Positions 45,915 through 52,905 of a stretch of DNA of 52,905 nt are shown here, piece by piece. The notes below the pieces were generated by a model. It was not told the origin of the DNA and did not search any database. It saw nothing but the letters and a program-made list of their open reading frames with translations. Position 1 is the stretch's first letter. Each line of letters opens with the position of its first letter. The DNA is from Gemmatimonadales bacterium (GTDB lineage Bacteria; Gemmatimonadota; Gemmatimonadetes; Gemmatimonadales; GWC2-71-9), in NCBI GenBank assembly GCA_011772755.1, contig WVYX01000187.1, positions 1 to 52,905 on the forward strand, in the 5' to 3' direction. A program made the position numbers and the translations under genes.

Positions 45915-47387
45915 GTGACCACCACTCGGGTGGAGCCCCACACGTTCGTCATTCTGGGCGGCACCGGTGACCTGACACGGCGCAAGCTGCTTCCTGCCCT
46001 GTGCACCTTGGCGCGGAAGCAACTCTTGGGTAAGCGTCACGTCGTTCTTGGTGTGGCCCGCGACGAGGCGATGAACGACGAGGGATTCCGGCAGTGGGCG
46101 AGGGAGGGGTTGGTTGAGGCCGGATTCACCCCGGAGGGCATCGCAGCGTGGTGTGACAGCTGCCTGCATTATCAGTGCATCGGGCGTGGCACAGCCCGAG
46201 AATATGCGGAACTCGGAACGCGAATTGCTGGCCTCGATAGCGAGCACGACCTTCCCGGGAATCGCGTGTTCTATCTGGCGTTGCCGCCGGGAGCGTATCC
46301 CGGCGCCATCACGGGGCTCGGCGAAGCAGGTCTCAACCGGAGCGCAGGCTGGACCCGCCTGGTGATCGAGAAGCCGTTTGGCCGAGATCTGGCATCGGCC
46401 CAGGAGCTCAACGCGGTGGCACACCGCTACTTCTCGGAGTCGCAGCTGTATCGCATCGACCACTATCTCGGCAAGGAAACGGTTCAGAACCTCCTCGTCT
46501 TCCGGTTCGCCAACGCGATCTTCGAGTCGCTGTGGAACCGTGATCGCGTGCGGAACGTCCAGATCACGGTTGCGGAGAGCCTCGGCGTCGAGCTGCGCGC
46601 CGGATACTATGAGCAGGCTGGGGCGCTGCGTGACATGGTCCAGAATCACGTCACGCAGCTGGTATCGTTGATCGGCATGGAGGTACCGGCGACGTTCGAC
46701 GCCGAATCGGTGCGCCACGAAAAGATCAAGGTGCTACGTTCCATTTCTGAAATCCGCTCTGAGGATGTCGTCTTCGGCCAGTACAGCACCGGACAGATCA
46801 ATGGCAAGCACGCGGCCGGGTACCTGGAGGAACCGGGTGTCGCTCCGAATTCGCGCACGGAGAGCTACGTGGCCATGCGCCTGTCGATCGATACATGGCG
46901 CTGGCAGGGCGTGCCGTTCTACGTGCGCACCGGGAAGCGGCTATCCAGGCGACTGACCCAGATCGCGGTGACGTTTCATCGGGCGCCGATCTGTCTGTTC
47001 GAGTCGCTAGGAGGGTGTGACACGAACTCCAACGTGCTTGTGCTCACCTTGCAGCCGGACGAGGGTTTCGCGCTGTGCTTCGATGTGAAGGAACCCGCCA
47101 CGCCGTTTCGACTGCGCACGCTACCCTTGCACTTTCACTACCGAGAGGCTTTCGGGGAGATTCCGGACGCCTATCAAACGCTGCTGCTGGATACCCTGAC
47201 CGGCGACCAGACGCTGTTTGTGCACGGTGACGAGGCCGAGGCATCGTGGCGACTGTATGGCACCCTCTTGGATCAGAAGCCACGGGTTCACTCGTATCCG
47301 GCCGGAAGCTGGGGACCCGTCGAGGCTGATCGCCTGTTGGGAGGGGGCGGTGACGCATGGCACGGGCCGGTTGACGTGGTGAGGTAG
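45915..47387 (+). CDS. zwf: Glucose-6-phosphate 1-dehydrogenase
   Basis: First step of the oxidative pentose phosphate path. 490 residues from GTG. The coenzyme site is ILGGTGDLTRRKLLPAL; the substrate site RIDHYLGKETVQN carries the catalytic His region; EKPFGRDLASA and YVRTGKRL are also present. It starts 3 nt after gnd and is followed 3 nt later by pgl, so the trio is a compact operon. Confidence 0.96.
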   Translation: MTTTRVEPHTFVILGGTGDLTRRKLLPALCTLARKQLLGKRHVVLGVARDEAMNDEGFRQWAREGLVEAGFTPEGIAAWCDSCLHYQCIGRGTAREYAELGTRIAGLDSEHDLPGNRVFYLALPPGAYPGAITGLGEAGLNRSAGWTRLVIEKPFGRDLASAQELNAVAHRYFSESQLYRIDHYLGKETVQNLLVFRFANAIFESLWNRDRVRNVQITVAESLGVELRAGYYEQAGALRDMVQNHVTQLVSLIGMEVPATFDAESVRHEKIKVLRSISEIRSEDVVFGQYSTGQINGKHAAGYLEEPGVAPNSRTESYVAMRLSIDTWRWQGVPFYVRTGKRLSRRLTQIAVTFHRAPICLFESLGGCDTNSNVLVLTLQPDEGFALCFDVKEPATPFRLRTLPLHFHYREAFGEIPDAYQTLLLDTLTGDQTLFVHGDEAEASWRLYGTLLDQKPRVHSYPAGSWGPVEADRLLGGGGDAWHGPVDVVR

Positions 47388-47390
47388 AGC

Positions 47391-48128
47391 ATGGAGACAC
47401 GCGTTCTGATTTTCGATGATGCCGCCGCTCTTGCCGAGGGAGCTGCCCGAGAAGTGGTTCGGTCCACCCGGAACGCCGTGCGCCGCCGCGGACGATGCGC
47501 GCTGGCCCTTGCTGGAGGCGGCACGCCGCGTCACCTGTACCAGCGGCTGGCGTTGCCCCCACACCGAGGGCAGATCGATTGGGCGAAGGTGCAGTGGTTC
47601 TGGGGAGATGAGCGTTGTGTGCCACCGGATGATCCGTCCAGCAACTACCGGCTGGCGAACGAGATGCTGCTATCCAGAGTCTCCATGAAGAAAAAGGCGG
47701 TGCACCGCATCCGGGGCGAGTTGGATCCCGCCAGGGCGGCTACGCTCTATGAAGAGGAGATCCGCAGGACCTCGGGTGAGAGAACCCCACGCTTCGACCT
47801 GATCCTCCTGGGCATGGGGTTCGATGGCCACACGGCGTCGCTCTTTCCGGACACGCCCAGGCTGCGGGACGAACGCCGGCTGGTGGTGGCAACCAGGAGT
47901 CCGTTGCCGCCCGCCAGCCGGGTGACGTTCACCCTGCACCTGATCAACGCGGCACGGAAGGTCGTCGTCCTGGTGCAGGGAGCAGCGAAGGCTCCCGTCT
48001 TGGCCCGTGCGGTGCACGGAGTGGCCGGCGACCCAGCGGCGCCGCTACCAGCGGCCCTGCTGCGTCCGGCTCGCGGGAGCCTGCTCTGGTTCGTGGACCG
48101 CGCCGCTGCGGCGAGGCTGGTGCCCTAG
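47391..48128 (+). CDS. pgl: 6-phosphogluconolactonase
   Basis: Hydrolyses the Zwf product. 245 residues of the NagB/Pgl fold: LALAGGGTPRHLYQRLA, the WFWGDERCVPPDDPSSNY motif and LILLGMGFDGHTASLFPDT. It completes the gnd-zwf-pgl set. It converges on the - strand lipoprotein gene 44 nt downstream; no terminator hairpin was seen in that gap. Confidence 0.95.
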   Translation: METRVLIFDDAAALAEGAAREVVRSTRNAVRRRGRCALALAGGGTPRHLYQRLALPPHRGQIDWAKVQWFWGDERCVPPDDPSSNYRLANEMLLSRVSMKKKAVHRIRGELDPARAATLYEEEIRRTSGERTPRFDLILLGMGFDGHTASLFPDTPRLRDERRLVVATRSPLPPASRVTFTLHLINAARKVVVLVQGAAKAPVLARAVHGVAGDPAAPLPAALLRPARGSLLWFVDRAAAARLVP

Positions 48129-48172
48129 GCCCTGCGAACCTCGAACGTCACACTGTAACCAGCGGTAAGGCG

Positions 48173-48850
48173 TCAGAACACCAGCTCCGGGCGCACCGTC
48201 ACGATCAGCGTACCGCCACCCCGCAACAGCTGGGCGTTCCCCACCACGAATCGCTGTCCGGAGCGCGCGATCAGCGTCGTCTCCAGCGCCCCACGCCGCA
48301 AGCTCCGCACACCGACGGTGAGCTCGACTGTACCAGAGTCACCCACGGCGCGGACGTTTCCGATCCGAGCCGTAATCATCCAGGCATCATCGGTGACTTC
48401 ACCTTGCTCGCCCACGACCTGCTCCACGTGACTCCTCTGGGTACCTCCGATGTATGCCTCGTTGAGGAGCCTGTATCCTCGGTATCTGAACAGCTTCCGC
48501 AACTCGGCTTCCACGTCGGCGATCGCCGAATCGGTGGTCGTGGCACCGTCCGCCTCAATGAGCTGGAAGTGCAGCCGCACCCGCGGTTTCGGTCTGTCGA
48601 ACTGGGCGAGCACTCGGGCGATCTTCTCCAGGTTGTCCGGGGTCTCCCGAACGGTCAGCGTATTGCCGACGGCGCTCATGGTACCCGCTCCCTCGGGCCG
48701 GTCGCTGTAGATGTAGGGATCTACCATCCGCTCCGCCTCATTCGCGTCGAGGTACTGGAGCTCAAACGTACGGGTGTCGAGCGTCGGTCCGCCGCAGGCG
48801 GCCGTTCCGATTGCAAGCATCAGCAAGGCGGATTGTTGGAACCGTCTCAT
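48173..48850 (-). CDS. Lipoprotein with a secretin-N-like domain
   Basis: A 225-residue protein. The leader ends in a lipobox-like TAACGG. The first domain (about 28-95) has the secretin/NolW-type pattern FELQYLDANEAERMV then LTVRETPDNLEKIARVL; the second half is beta-rich and ends in VTVRPELVF. It lacks the secretin barrel domain, so it is not a channel. It is the last gene of the sigma/anti-sigma operon and has a GGAGTGA site before its ATG. It may be the operon's output or sensor. Confidence 0.7.
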   Translation of the reverse strand: MRRFQQSALLMLAIGTAACGGPTLDTRTFELQYLDANEAERMVDPYIYSDRPEGAGTMSAVGNTLTVRETPDNLEKIARVLAQFDRPKPRVRLHFQLIEADGATTTDSAIADVEAELRKLFRYRGYRLLNEAYIGGTQRSHVEQVVGEQGEVTDDAWMITARIGNVRAVGDSGTVELTVGVRSLRRGALETTLIARSGQRFVVGNAQLLRGGGTLIVTVRPELVF

Positions 48851-48864
48851 GATTCACTCCTGCT

Positions 48865-49314
48865 CTAGAAGAGCCACACGACCACGATGTTGGGGTTGTC
48901 GGTTTGGAAGATCGCCACGTTCTGTCCCGCGGGAGCCTGCACGCTCGGCGGCGGCAGCGCGGCTTCGGCAACGGGACGCGTGGGCTGCGGTGGCATAGGC
49001 GGGCCACCGTTCTGGACCAGTAGCATTGCAACTACACTTGCCGCGGCGAGTGCGGGAACCGCTCCCACCAGCAGGCGCCGCCGCCGTCGCCTCGCAGCCC
49101 CTTCGGCTGTCCGGAGCGCGTCATCCACGGCAACCCGCGGGCGCTGCTCTGCGAGAGCCCGCCCCAGCGCCCGCTCCTGTTCCAGGATGAGTTGGGCCAC
49201 CTGACGACACCGGGCGCACGTGCGAACGTGGCGACTGAGCTCGCAGTCACCCTCGCCCCGGAGCTGCGAGAGATCCGCCTCCAGCAGCCGCTCCCGGGCT
49301 TCGACACACGTCAT
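48865..49314 (-). CDS. Zinc-finger anti-sigma factor
   Basis: A 149-residue membrane protein. The N-terminal ZAS-type zinc finger is ELSRHVRTCARCRQ (HxxxCxxC). A basic stretch (RRRRRR) precedes one membrane helix (about 82-100) and a proline-rich periplasmic part. It overlaps the sigma gene by 4 nt (ATGA), the standard pairing of an ECF sigma and its inhibitor. Confidence 0.85.
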   Translation of the reverse strand: MTCVEARERLLEADLSQLRGEGDCELSRHVRTCARCRQVAQLILEQERALGRALAEQRPRVAVDDALRTAEGAARRRRRRLLVGAVPALAAASVVAMLLVQNGGPPMPPQPTRPVAEAALPPPSVQAPAGQNVAIFQTDNPNIVVVWLF

Positions 49315-49901
49315 CGGTACGCCTCCTCCATCAGTTCGGGGTGCTCGGCCATGATTCGCCCTCGGATGCTGCGCCGAGCTCTGAACAGATGCGCTCGGAC
49401 TGTCACGGGGTTCATCTGGAGTATCTTGCCCACCTCGGTGGGTGTGAGCCCTTGGAGGTCCACCAGGTCGAAAACCTCCCGCTGCCGATCCGGTAGCTCG
49501 TCGAAGAATGACTTCACCAGTTCCATCACCTCCGCCTGGTGGATTGCCTCCAACTGGTCCTCTGTTTCCTCGGGGCTCGCCGCCGCCTCCCAGCGCGACG
49601 CCACCCGCTCCTGTCGTTTGCGCCGCCGGTGGAGGTCGGCCGCAGCGTTGCGCGTGACTTGATAGAGCCAGGTGGTGAAGCGCGCCTGCGCCCGGTAGCG
49701 TGAGAGCTGGCGATGGAGCCGCACCAGCACCTCTTGCGTGACATCATCGGCATCGTCGGGATCCCCCGTTTGGCCGAGCGCCCACCGATAGATCTGCTGA
49801 TAGCACGCTCGTACCAGCTCCCGGAACGCCTCCCGGTCGCCGGCCTGCGCCTTCCGGACCAGCGGTGTCACTGCCTGACTGAGGCGCAGGGTGTCGCTCA
49901 A
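49311..49901 (-). CDS. ECF-type RNA polymerase sigma factor
   Basis: A 196-residue sigma-70 protein with only regions 2 and 4. Region 2: DREAFRELVRACYQQIYRWA, DADDVTQEVLVRLHRQL and FTTWLYQVTRNAAADLHRRR. Region 4: LPDRQREVFDLVDLQGLTPT, then EVGKILQMNPVTVRAHLFRA. It heads a three-gene operon with the anti-sigma factor and the lipoprotein. The regulon is not visible from this window. Confidence 0.92.
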   Translation of the reverse strand: MSDTLRLSQAVTPLVRKAQAGDREAFRELVRACYQQIYRWALGQTGDPDDADDVTQEVLVRLHRQLSRYRAQARFTTWLYQVTRNAAADLHRRRKRQERVASRWEAAASPEETEDQLEAIHQAEVMELVKSFFDELPDRQREVFDLVDLQGLTPTEVGKILQMNPVTVRAHLFRARRSIRGRIMAEHPELMEEAYR

Positions 49902-50043
49902 GAGCGCTCCGGAGTGGCCCGTTTGATCATGAGACGTATCCGGGGAATGGGGCGTTTACTCGGCTCTACGGCTGGGTGTGACGTGTGGGGTTCCAGGTAC
50001 CAGGTACGAGATACGAGGTGCGTGGTGAGCGGTACGCAGTGCG

Positions 50044-50150
50044 CGGTCCTGGGTCCTAGGTCCTCGGTCCTAGGAGGTGCTCAGGTTGGATCCCGGGTCC
50101 CGAACACCTATCCCAGGTCCCGACGACCAAGAACCTAGGACCGCTCCCCG
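50044..50150. repeat. Long palindromic interspersed element, copy 2 (inverted)
   Basis: The segment 50076-50150 is the reverse complement of 33810-33885 with about 7 differences by eye; the core GGTGCTCAGGT (50076-50086) matches 33875-33885. The left side (50044-50075) repeats GGTCCT-AGG words. It fills the gap between the 3' end of the kinase gene and the sigma operon. Upstream (49993-50040) lies a GGTAC/GAGGTGCG word run, with no other gene in the 49902-50165 gap. Confidence 0.8.
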
Positions 50151-50165
50151 TGCACCGCGCACCCC

Positions 50166-52905
50166 TCACAGCTCGCCGTCCAACGCCTCCCGCACTCGCA
50201 CCAGAAGCTCCGTGAGCGTCCAGGGCTTAGGCAGGAAGGGAACCGTGGCGTCGAGTGTCGCACCGGCTCGGATATCCCGCGCCCCATAGCCGCTGGTAAA
50301 GACGAACTTCGGCGCGGGGCTCTCGCTGCTGATGGCGGTGTACAAGTCGGGGCCGCTCATCTTGGGCATCACCAGGTCTGTGATCACCAGGTCGATGTCG
50401 GCCTTGTTGGATATGAACGTGTTCAGCCCTTCCTCGCCATCGGCGGCCAGCAGCACTCGGTAGCCGAACCGCTCCAGCGTCCGCTGTGCCACCCGGCGGA
50501 TCGGCTCCTCGTCCTCCACCACCAGGACCGTCTCGGTCCCCTGGTGCAACGCTTCCTCGGTCGCCGTCGCCGCGGCCGCCCGTTCCGGTTCATGGACACG
50601 GACGAGATAGACCTTTACTGTGGTGCCTTCCCCTGGCTCGCTCTGGACGTCGACGAAGCCCCGTTGCTGTCTCACCAGGCCGTAGATCATCGCCATGCCC
50701 AGGCCGGTGCCAACGCCTGGTTCCTTGGTGGTGAAGAAGGGCTCGAAAATCTTGCGTCGCGTGCGGTCGTCCATGCCCATGCCGGTGTCGCTCACCGCCA
50801 CGCACACGTACTCCCCGGGTTCTCCCCAGCCGTGCTGCGCCACGTGATCGTCATCCAGCCAGGCCCGCCGGACCTCGATGCGAAGGAGGCCTCCGTCCGG
50901 CATCGCGTCCCTGGCGTTGGTGGCCAGGTTCACCAGTATCTGCTCGATCGTTCCCGGATCCGCTTGGGCGTGGAGACGTGGCGACTCGCAGAACACACGA
51001 ACGTCGATGTCCTCTGGGAGCAGCCGCCGTAGGCTGACGGACAACCGTGCCACGAGCTGGCCGATGTCCACGGGCTTGACAGAAAGCAGCTCTCGGCGGC
51101 CGAAGCCGAGTAACATCTTGACCATGGCGGTGCCGCGGCGGGCCGCGGCTCGGAGCTCCTTGAGATCGTGTTCGGCATCTTTCTGGTCCGACGGCAGGGC
51201 GGCGCCGACCAGGTCTGCATTCGCAAGAATGATGGTGAGGATGTTATTGAAGTCATGGGCGATGCCGCCGGTGAGCTGGCCGATCGCCTCCATCTTCTGT
51301 GCCTGCCGAATCTGTTCCTCCAGAGCCCGTCGCTCTGTCACGTCGTCTGCGATCATCTCGAAGCCATCGAACTCTCCAGCAGGGTCTCGGAGCACCCGTC
51401 CACTCAGCCGGACAATCACCTGCTCCCCGTCCTTACGCTTCCACTCGACTTCCAGCTCGTCAACGGCGTCGGTGTCCTTGTACTCCTCGACCAGCCTGGC
51501 CCGCTCCGTTGGGTCCACGTAGACATCCCGGGCCAGGTCGAGTGCCAGTAGCTCATCGGCCGACTCGTAGCCCAGCATCTTCGCCATCGCCGGATTGGCG
51601 GCGAGGAATCGGCCGTCGGCACTAGATCGGTAGATGCCATAGGTGGCGTGATCCACCAACGTGCGGTATCTCAATTCCGACTGCCGCGCTGACTGCTCCG
51701 CCCGCTTGAGGTCGGTGATGTCGAGGGCGATTGCCAACACGTACGGCTCACGCTCACCTTCCTGTCGCAGCACGTTGCGGTACGCCCAGATACGTTGCTC
51801 TCCCGACTTTGTCACCACCCGCATGACACCCTCGTCCCAGCCTTCCTGTCTGATGCGCTGGAGATACGCGGGAAGCTCCGAGCGCACGTCTGGTGCCAGG
51901 ATGTCTACCAGGTTCAGTCCCACACCGAACGGCGGCTCGTGGCCGAGGGATCTAGCTGCCTCCGGGTTGGTGGCGAGGATGGTGCCGTCGAGGTCGTGAA
52001 TCGCGATGAGCCCATGGCTGTGCTCTACCAGATCCCGGTAGCGTTCCTCGCTGGCGCGGAGCGCCTCTTCCGCCTGCTTGTGGTCCGTGATGTCCCGACA
52101 GACGATCTGGAGAGCCCTCGGGGATCCCTCCCGCCCGGGAATCACTCTGACCCGCTCGTGAACCCAGAGGACGGATCCGTCCTTGCGCACCTTGCGGAAT
52201 CGCAATTCCTCTGTTTCGCCTTCGCCCTTGAAGATTCCCTCGACCTGTTGTCGAATGCGGGGCTCATCGTCTGGGTGGACTACCACCCACACTGGTCCCC
52301 CGATCAGCTCCTCTCTGGTGTAGCCGAGGTGCTTCGCCCCCGAAGCGTTGGCGGACAATACGGTACCGTCCTCGGACACCGTGAAATACATGTCAGGGGC
52401 GTTGTCATAGAGATCCTGATACCGCTGCTCGCTTTCCCGCAGCGCCTGCTCGGCCCGCTTGCTCTCGGTGATGTCCCGGGCAATGCCCACGAAGCCGAGT
52501 GGTGTGTCCTGCTCGTCCTTGAGCACTGATGCGGTCATCCAGGCGGGAAAGCTTCGCCCGTCCTTGCACACATGCCCGACCTCTCCCTCATGCGCATCGG
52601 CGTGCTTGAGGCGCTCCAAGAACGGGACCACGTCGCCGGCATACTGCTCGTCGGTGTGAAAGATGCGGATGTGTTGGTCGACAACCGCCGGGAGCCCGTG
52701 CTCGGCGTAGCCATGCATGCGCAACCAGGCCGGATTCGCGAAGCGGACTACGCCGTCCATGTCGGCCACGCAGATGCCGTCGACCGACTGCTGGACCGCC
52801 CGCTCCAAGCTCAGCAGGGTTTCGCCAGCCTGCGCGAACTCCACGGGCCGATGCTGGTACTGCAGCAGCTGCTGGCGTAGGTCTTCCAGCTCGCTAGTGA
52901 GCTGC
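50166..52905 (-). CDS. Multi-PAS hybrid sensor histidine kinase (5' end outside window)
   Basis: The first in-window start (GTG 52844) is probably internal, because the frame stays open to the window edge with a coiled-coil-like helix ([14 protein letters not shown]). Four PAS domains with PAC motifs follow ([33 protein letters not shown] and [11 protein letters not shown] at their ends). HisKA has the H-box [11 protein letters not shown], and HATPase_c has [18 protein letters not shown] and [11 protein letters not shown]-terminal receiver ([23 protein letters not shown]) completes a hybrid kinase. No membrane helix is seen, so it is a cytosolic sensor. It precedes the sigma operon on the same strand. 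Confidence 0.9.
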   Translation of the reverse strand, partial: QLTSELEDLRQQLLQYQHRPVEFAQAGETLLSLERAVQQSVDGICVADMDGVVRFANPAWLRMHGYAEHGLPAVVDQHIRIFHTDEQYAGDVVPFLERLKHADAHEGEVGHVCKDGRSFPAWMTASVLKDEQDTPLGFVGIARDITESKRAEQALRESEQRYQDLYDNAPDMYFTVSEDGTVLSANASGAKHLGYTREELIGGPVWVVVHPDDEPRIRQQVEGIFKGEGETEELRFRKVRKDGSVLWVHERVRVIPGREGSPRALQIVCRDITDHKQAEEALRASEERYRDLVEHSHGLIAIHDLDGTILATNPEAARSLGHEPPFGVGLNLVDILAPDVRSELPAYLQRIRQEGWDEGVMRVVTKSGEQRIWAYRNVLRQEGEREPYVLAIALDITDLKRAEQSARQSELRYRTLVDHATYGIYRSSADGRFLAANPAMAKMLGYESADELLALDLARDVYVDPTERARLVEEYKDTDAVDELEVEWKRKDGEQVIVRLSGRVLRDPAGEFDGFEMIADDVTERRALEEQIRQAQKMEAIGQLTGGIAHDFNNILTIILANADLVGAALPSDQKDAEHDLKELRAAARRGTAMVKMLLGFGRRELLSVKPVDIGQLVARLSVSLRRLLPEDIDVRVFCESPRLHAQADPGTIEQILVNLATNARDAMPDGGLLRIEVRRAWLDDDHVAQHGWGEPGEYVCVAVSDTGMGMDDRTRRKIFEPFFTTKEPGVGTGLGMAMIYGLVRQQRGFVDVQSEPGEGTTVKVYLVRVHEPERAAAATATEEALHQGTETVLVVEDEEPIRRVAQRTLERFGYRVLLAADGEEGLNTFISNKADIDLVITDLVMPKMSGPDLYTAISSESPAPKFVFTSGYGARDIRAGATLDATVPFLPKPWTLTELLVRVREALDGEL

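Overview
The window is GC-rich, gene-dense chromosomal DNA from a diderm bacterium, with most genes on the + strand and many 4-nt start/stop overlaps. An outer membrane is implied by a BtuB-type receptor, a Wza-like export protein and a type-IX-like C-terminal sorting domain. A mannose-type PTS with HPr kinase in a Gram-negative setting, a cobalamin uptake operon, and two promoters with a TAnnTT -10 box point to the FCB/Gemmatimonadota area. That placement is inference from gene content, not a database result. No rRNA, tRNA, CRISPR array, integrase or transposase was seen.

Layout. 1-5.5 kb: the tail of a capsule-type tyrosine kinase, a degenerate receiver/GGDEF protein, a small zinc-finger ORF coupled to glmS, a Wza-like export protein and a truncated ABC-type permease. 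5.5-9.7 kb: a small unknown protein, a 914-residue repeat lipoprotein, and the wreck of a TPR-type gene. 9.7-18.9 kb: fmdB-like, argS (apparent CTG start), a PfkB kinase, purM, a full riboflavin set (ribD-ribE-ribBA-ribH), nusB and a glycosyltransferase. 18.9-24.4 kb: hpf, hprK and a complete mannose-type PTS (EIIA, EIIB, EIIC, EIID, HPr, EI) in overlapping genes. 24.5-28.7 kb: metK, ahcY, a bifunctional nuclease and a membrane-anchored exported protein. 28.8-33.8 kb: a cobalamin riboswitch and btuF-btuC-btuD-btuB. 33.9-40.9 kb: recO, selB, a small secreted sorting-domain protein, clpB and tadA. 41.1-48.1 kb: central sugar metabolism: a ROK glucokinase broken by one in-frame amber codon, a transaldolase/glucose-6-phosphate isomerase fusion, gnd, zwf and pgl. 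48.2-52.9 kb (- strand): a multi-PAS hybrid histidine kinase (runs off the window), then an ECF sigma factor, its anti-sigma factor and a secretin-N-like lipoprotein.

How the genes fit together. The PTS phosphorelay, the glucokinase, the Tal-Pgi fusion and the Zwf/Pgl/Gnd trio describe sugar entry and its routing through the oxidative pentose phosphate path. Riboflavin, purine, S-adenosylmethionine and B12 genes supply cofactors. The B12 operon carries a readable on/off switch, with an aptamer P1 helix competing with a downstream complementary segment and a hairpin that buries the btuF ribosome-binding site.

The most unusual material is intergenic. Several gaps (12.6, 28.7, 31.7, 33.8, 37.2 and 50.0 kb) are built from short self-similar words arranged directly and inverted, each gap with its own word. 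Two of them (33.8 and 50.0 kb) share a palindromic element in opposite orientation. Separately, an identical 26-nt hairpin element occurs at 16.76 and 40.19 kb. These have no coding explanation and are the best candidates for something undescribed.
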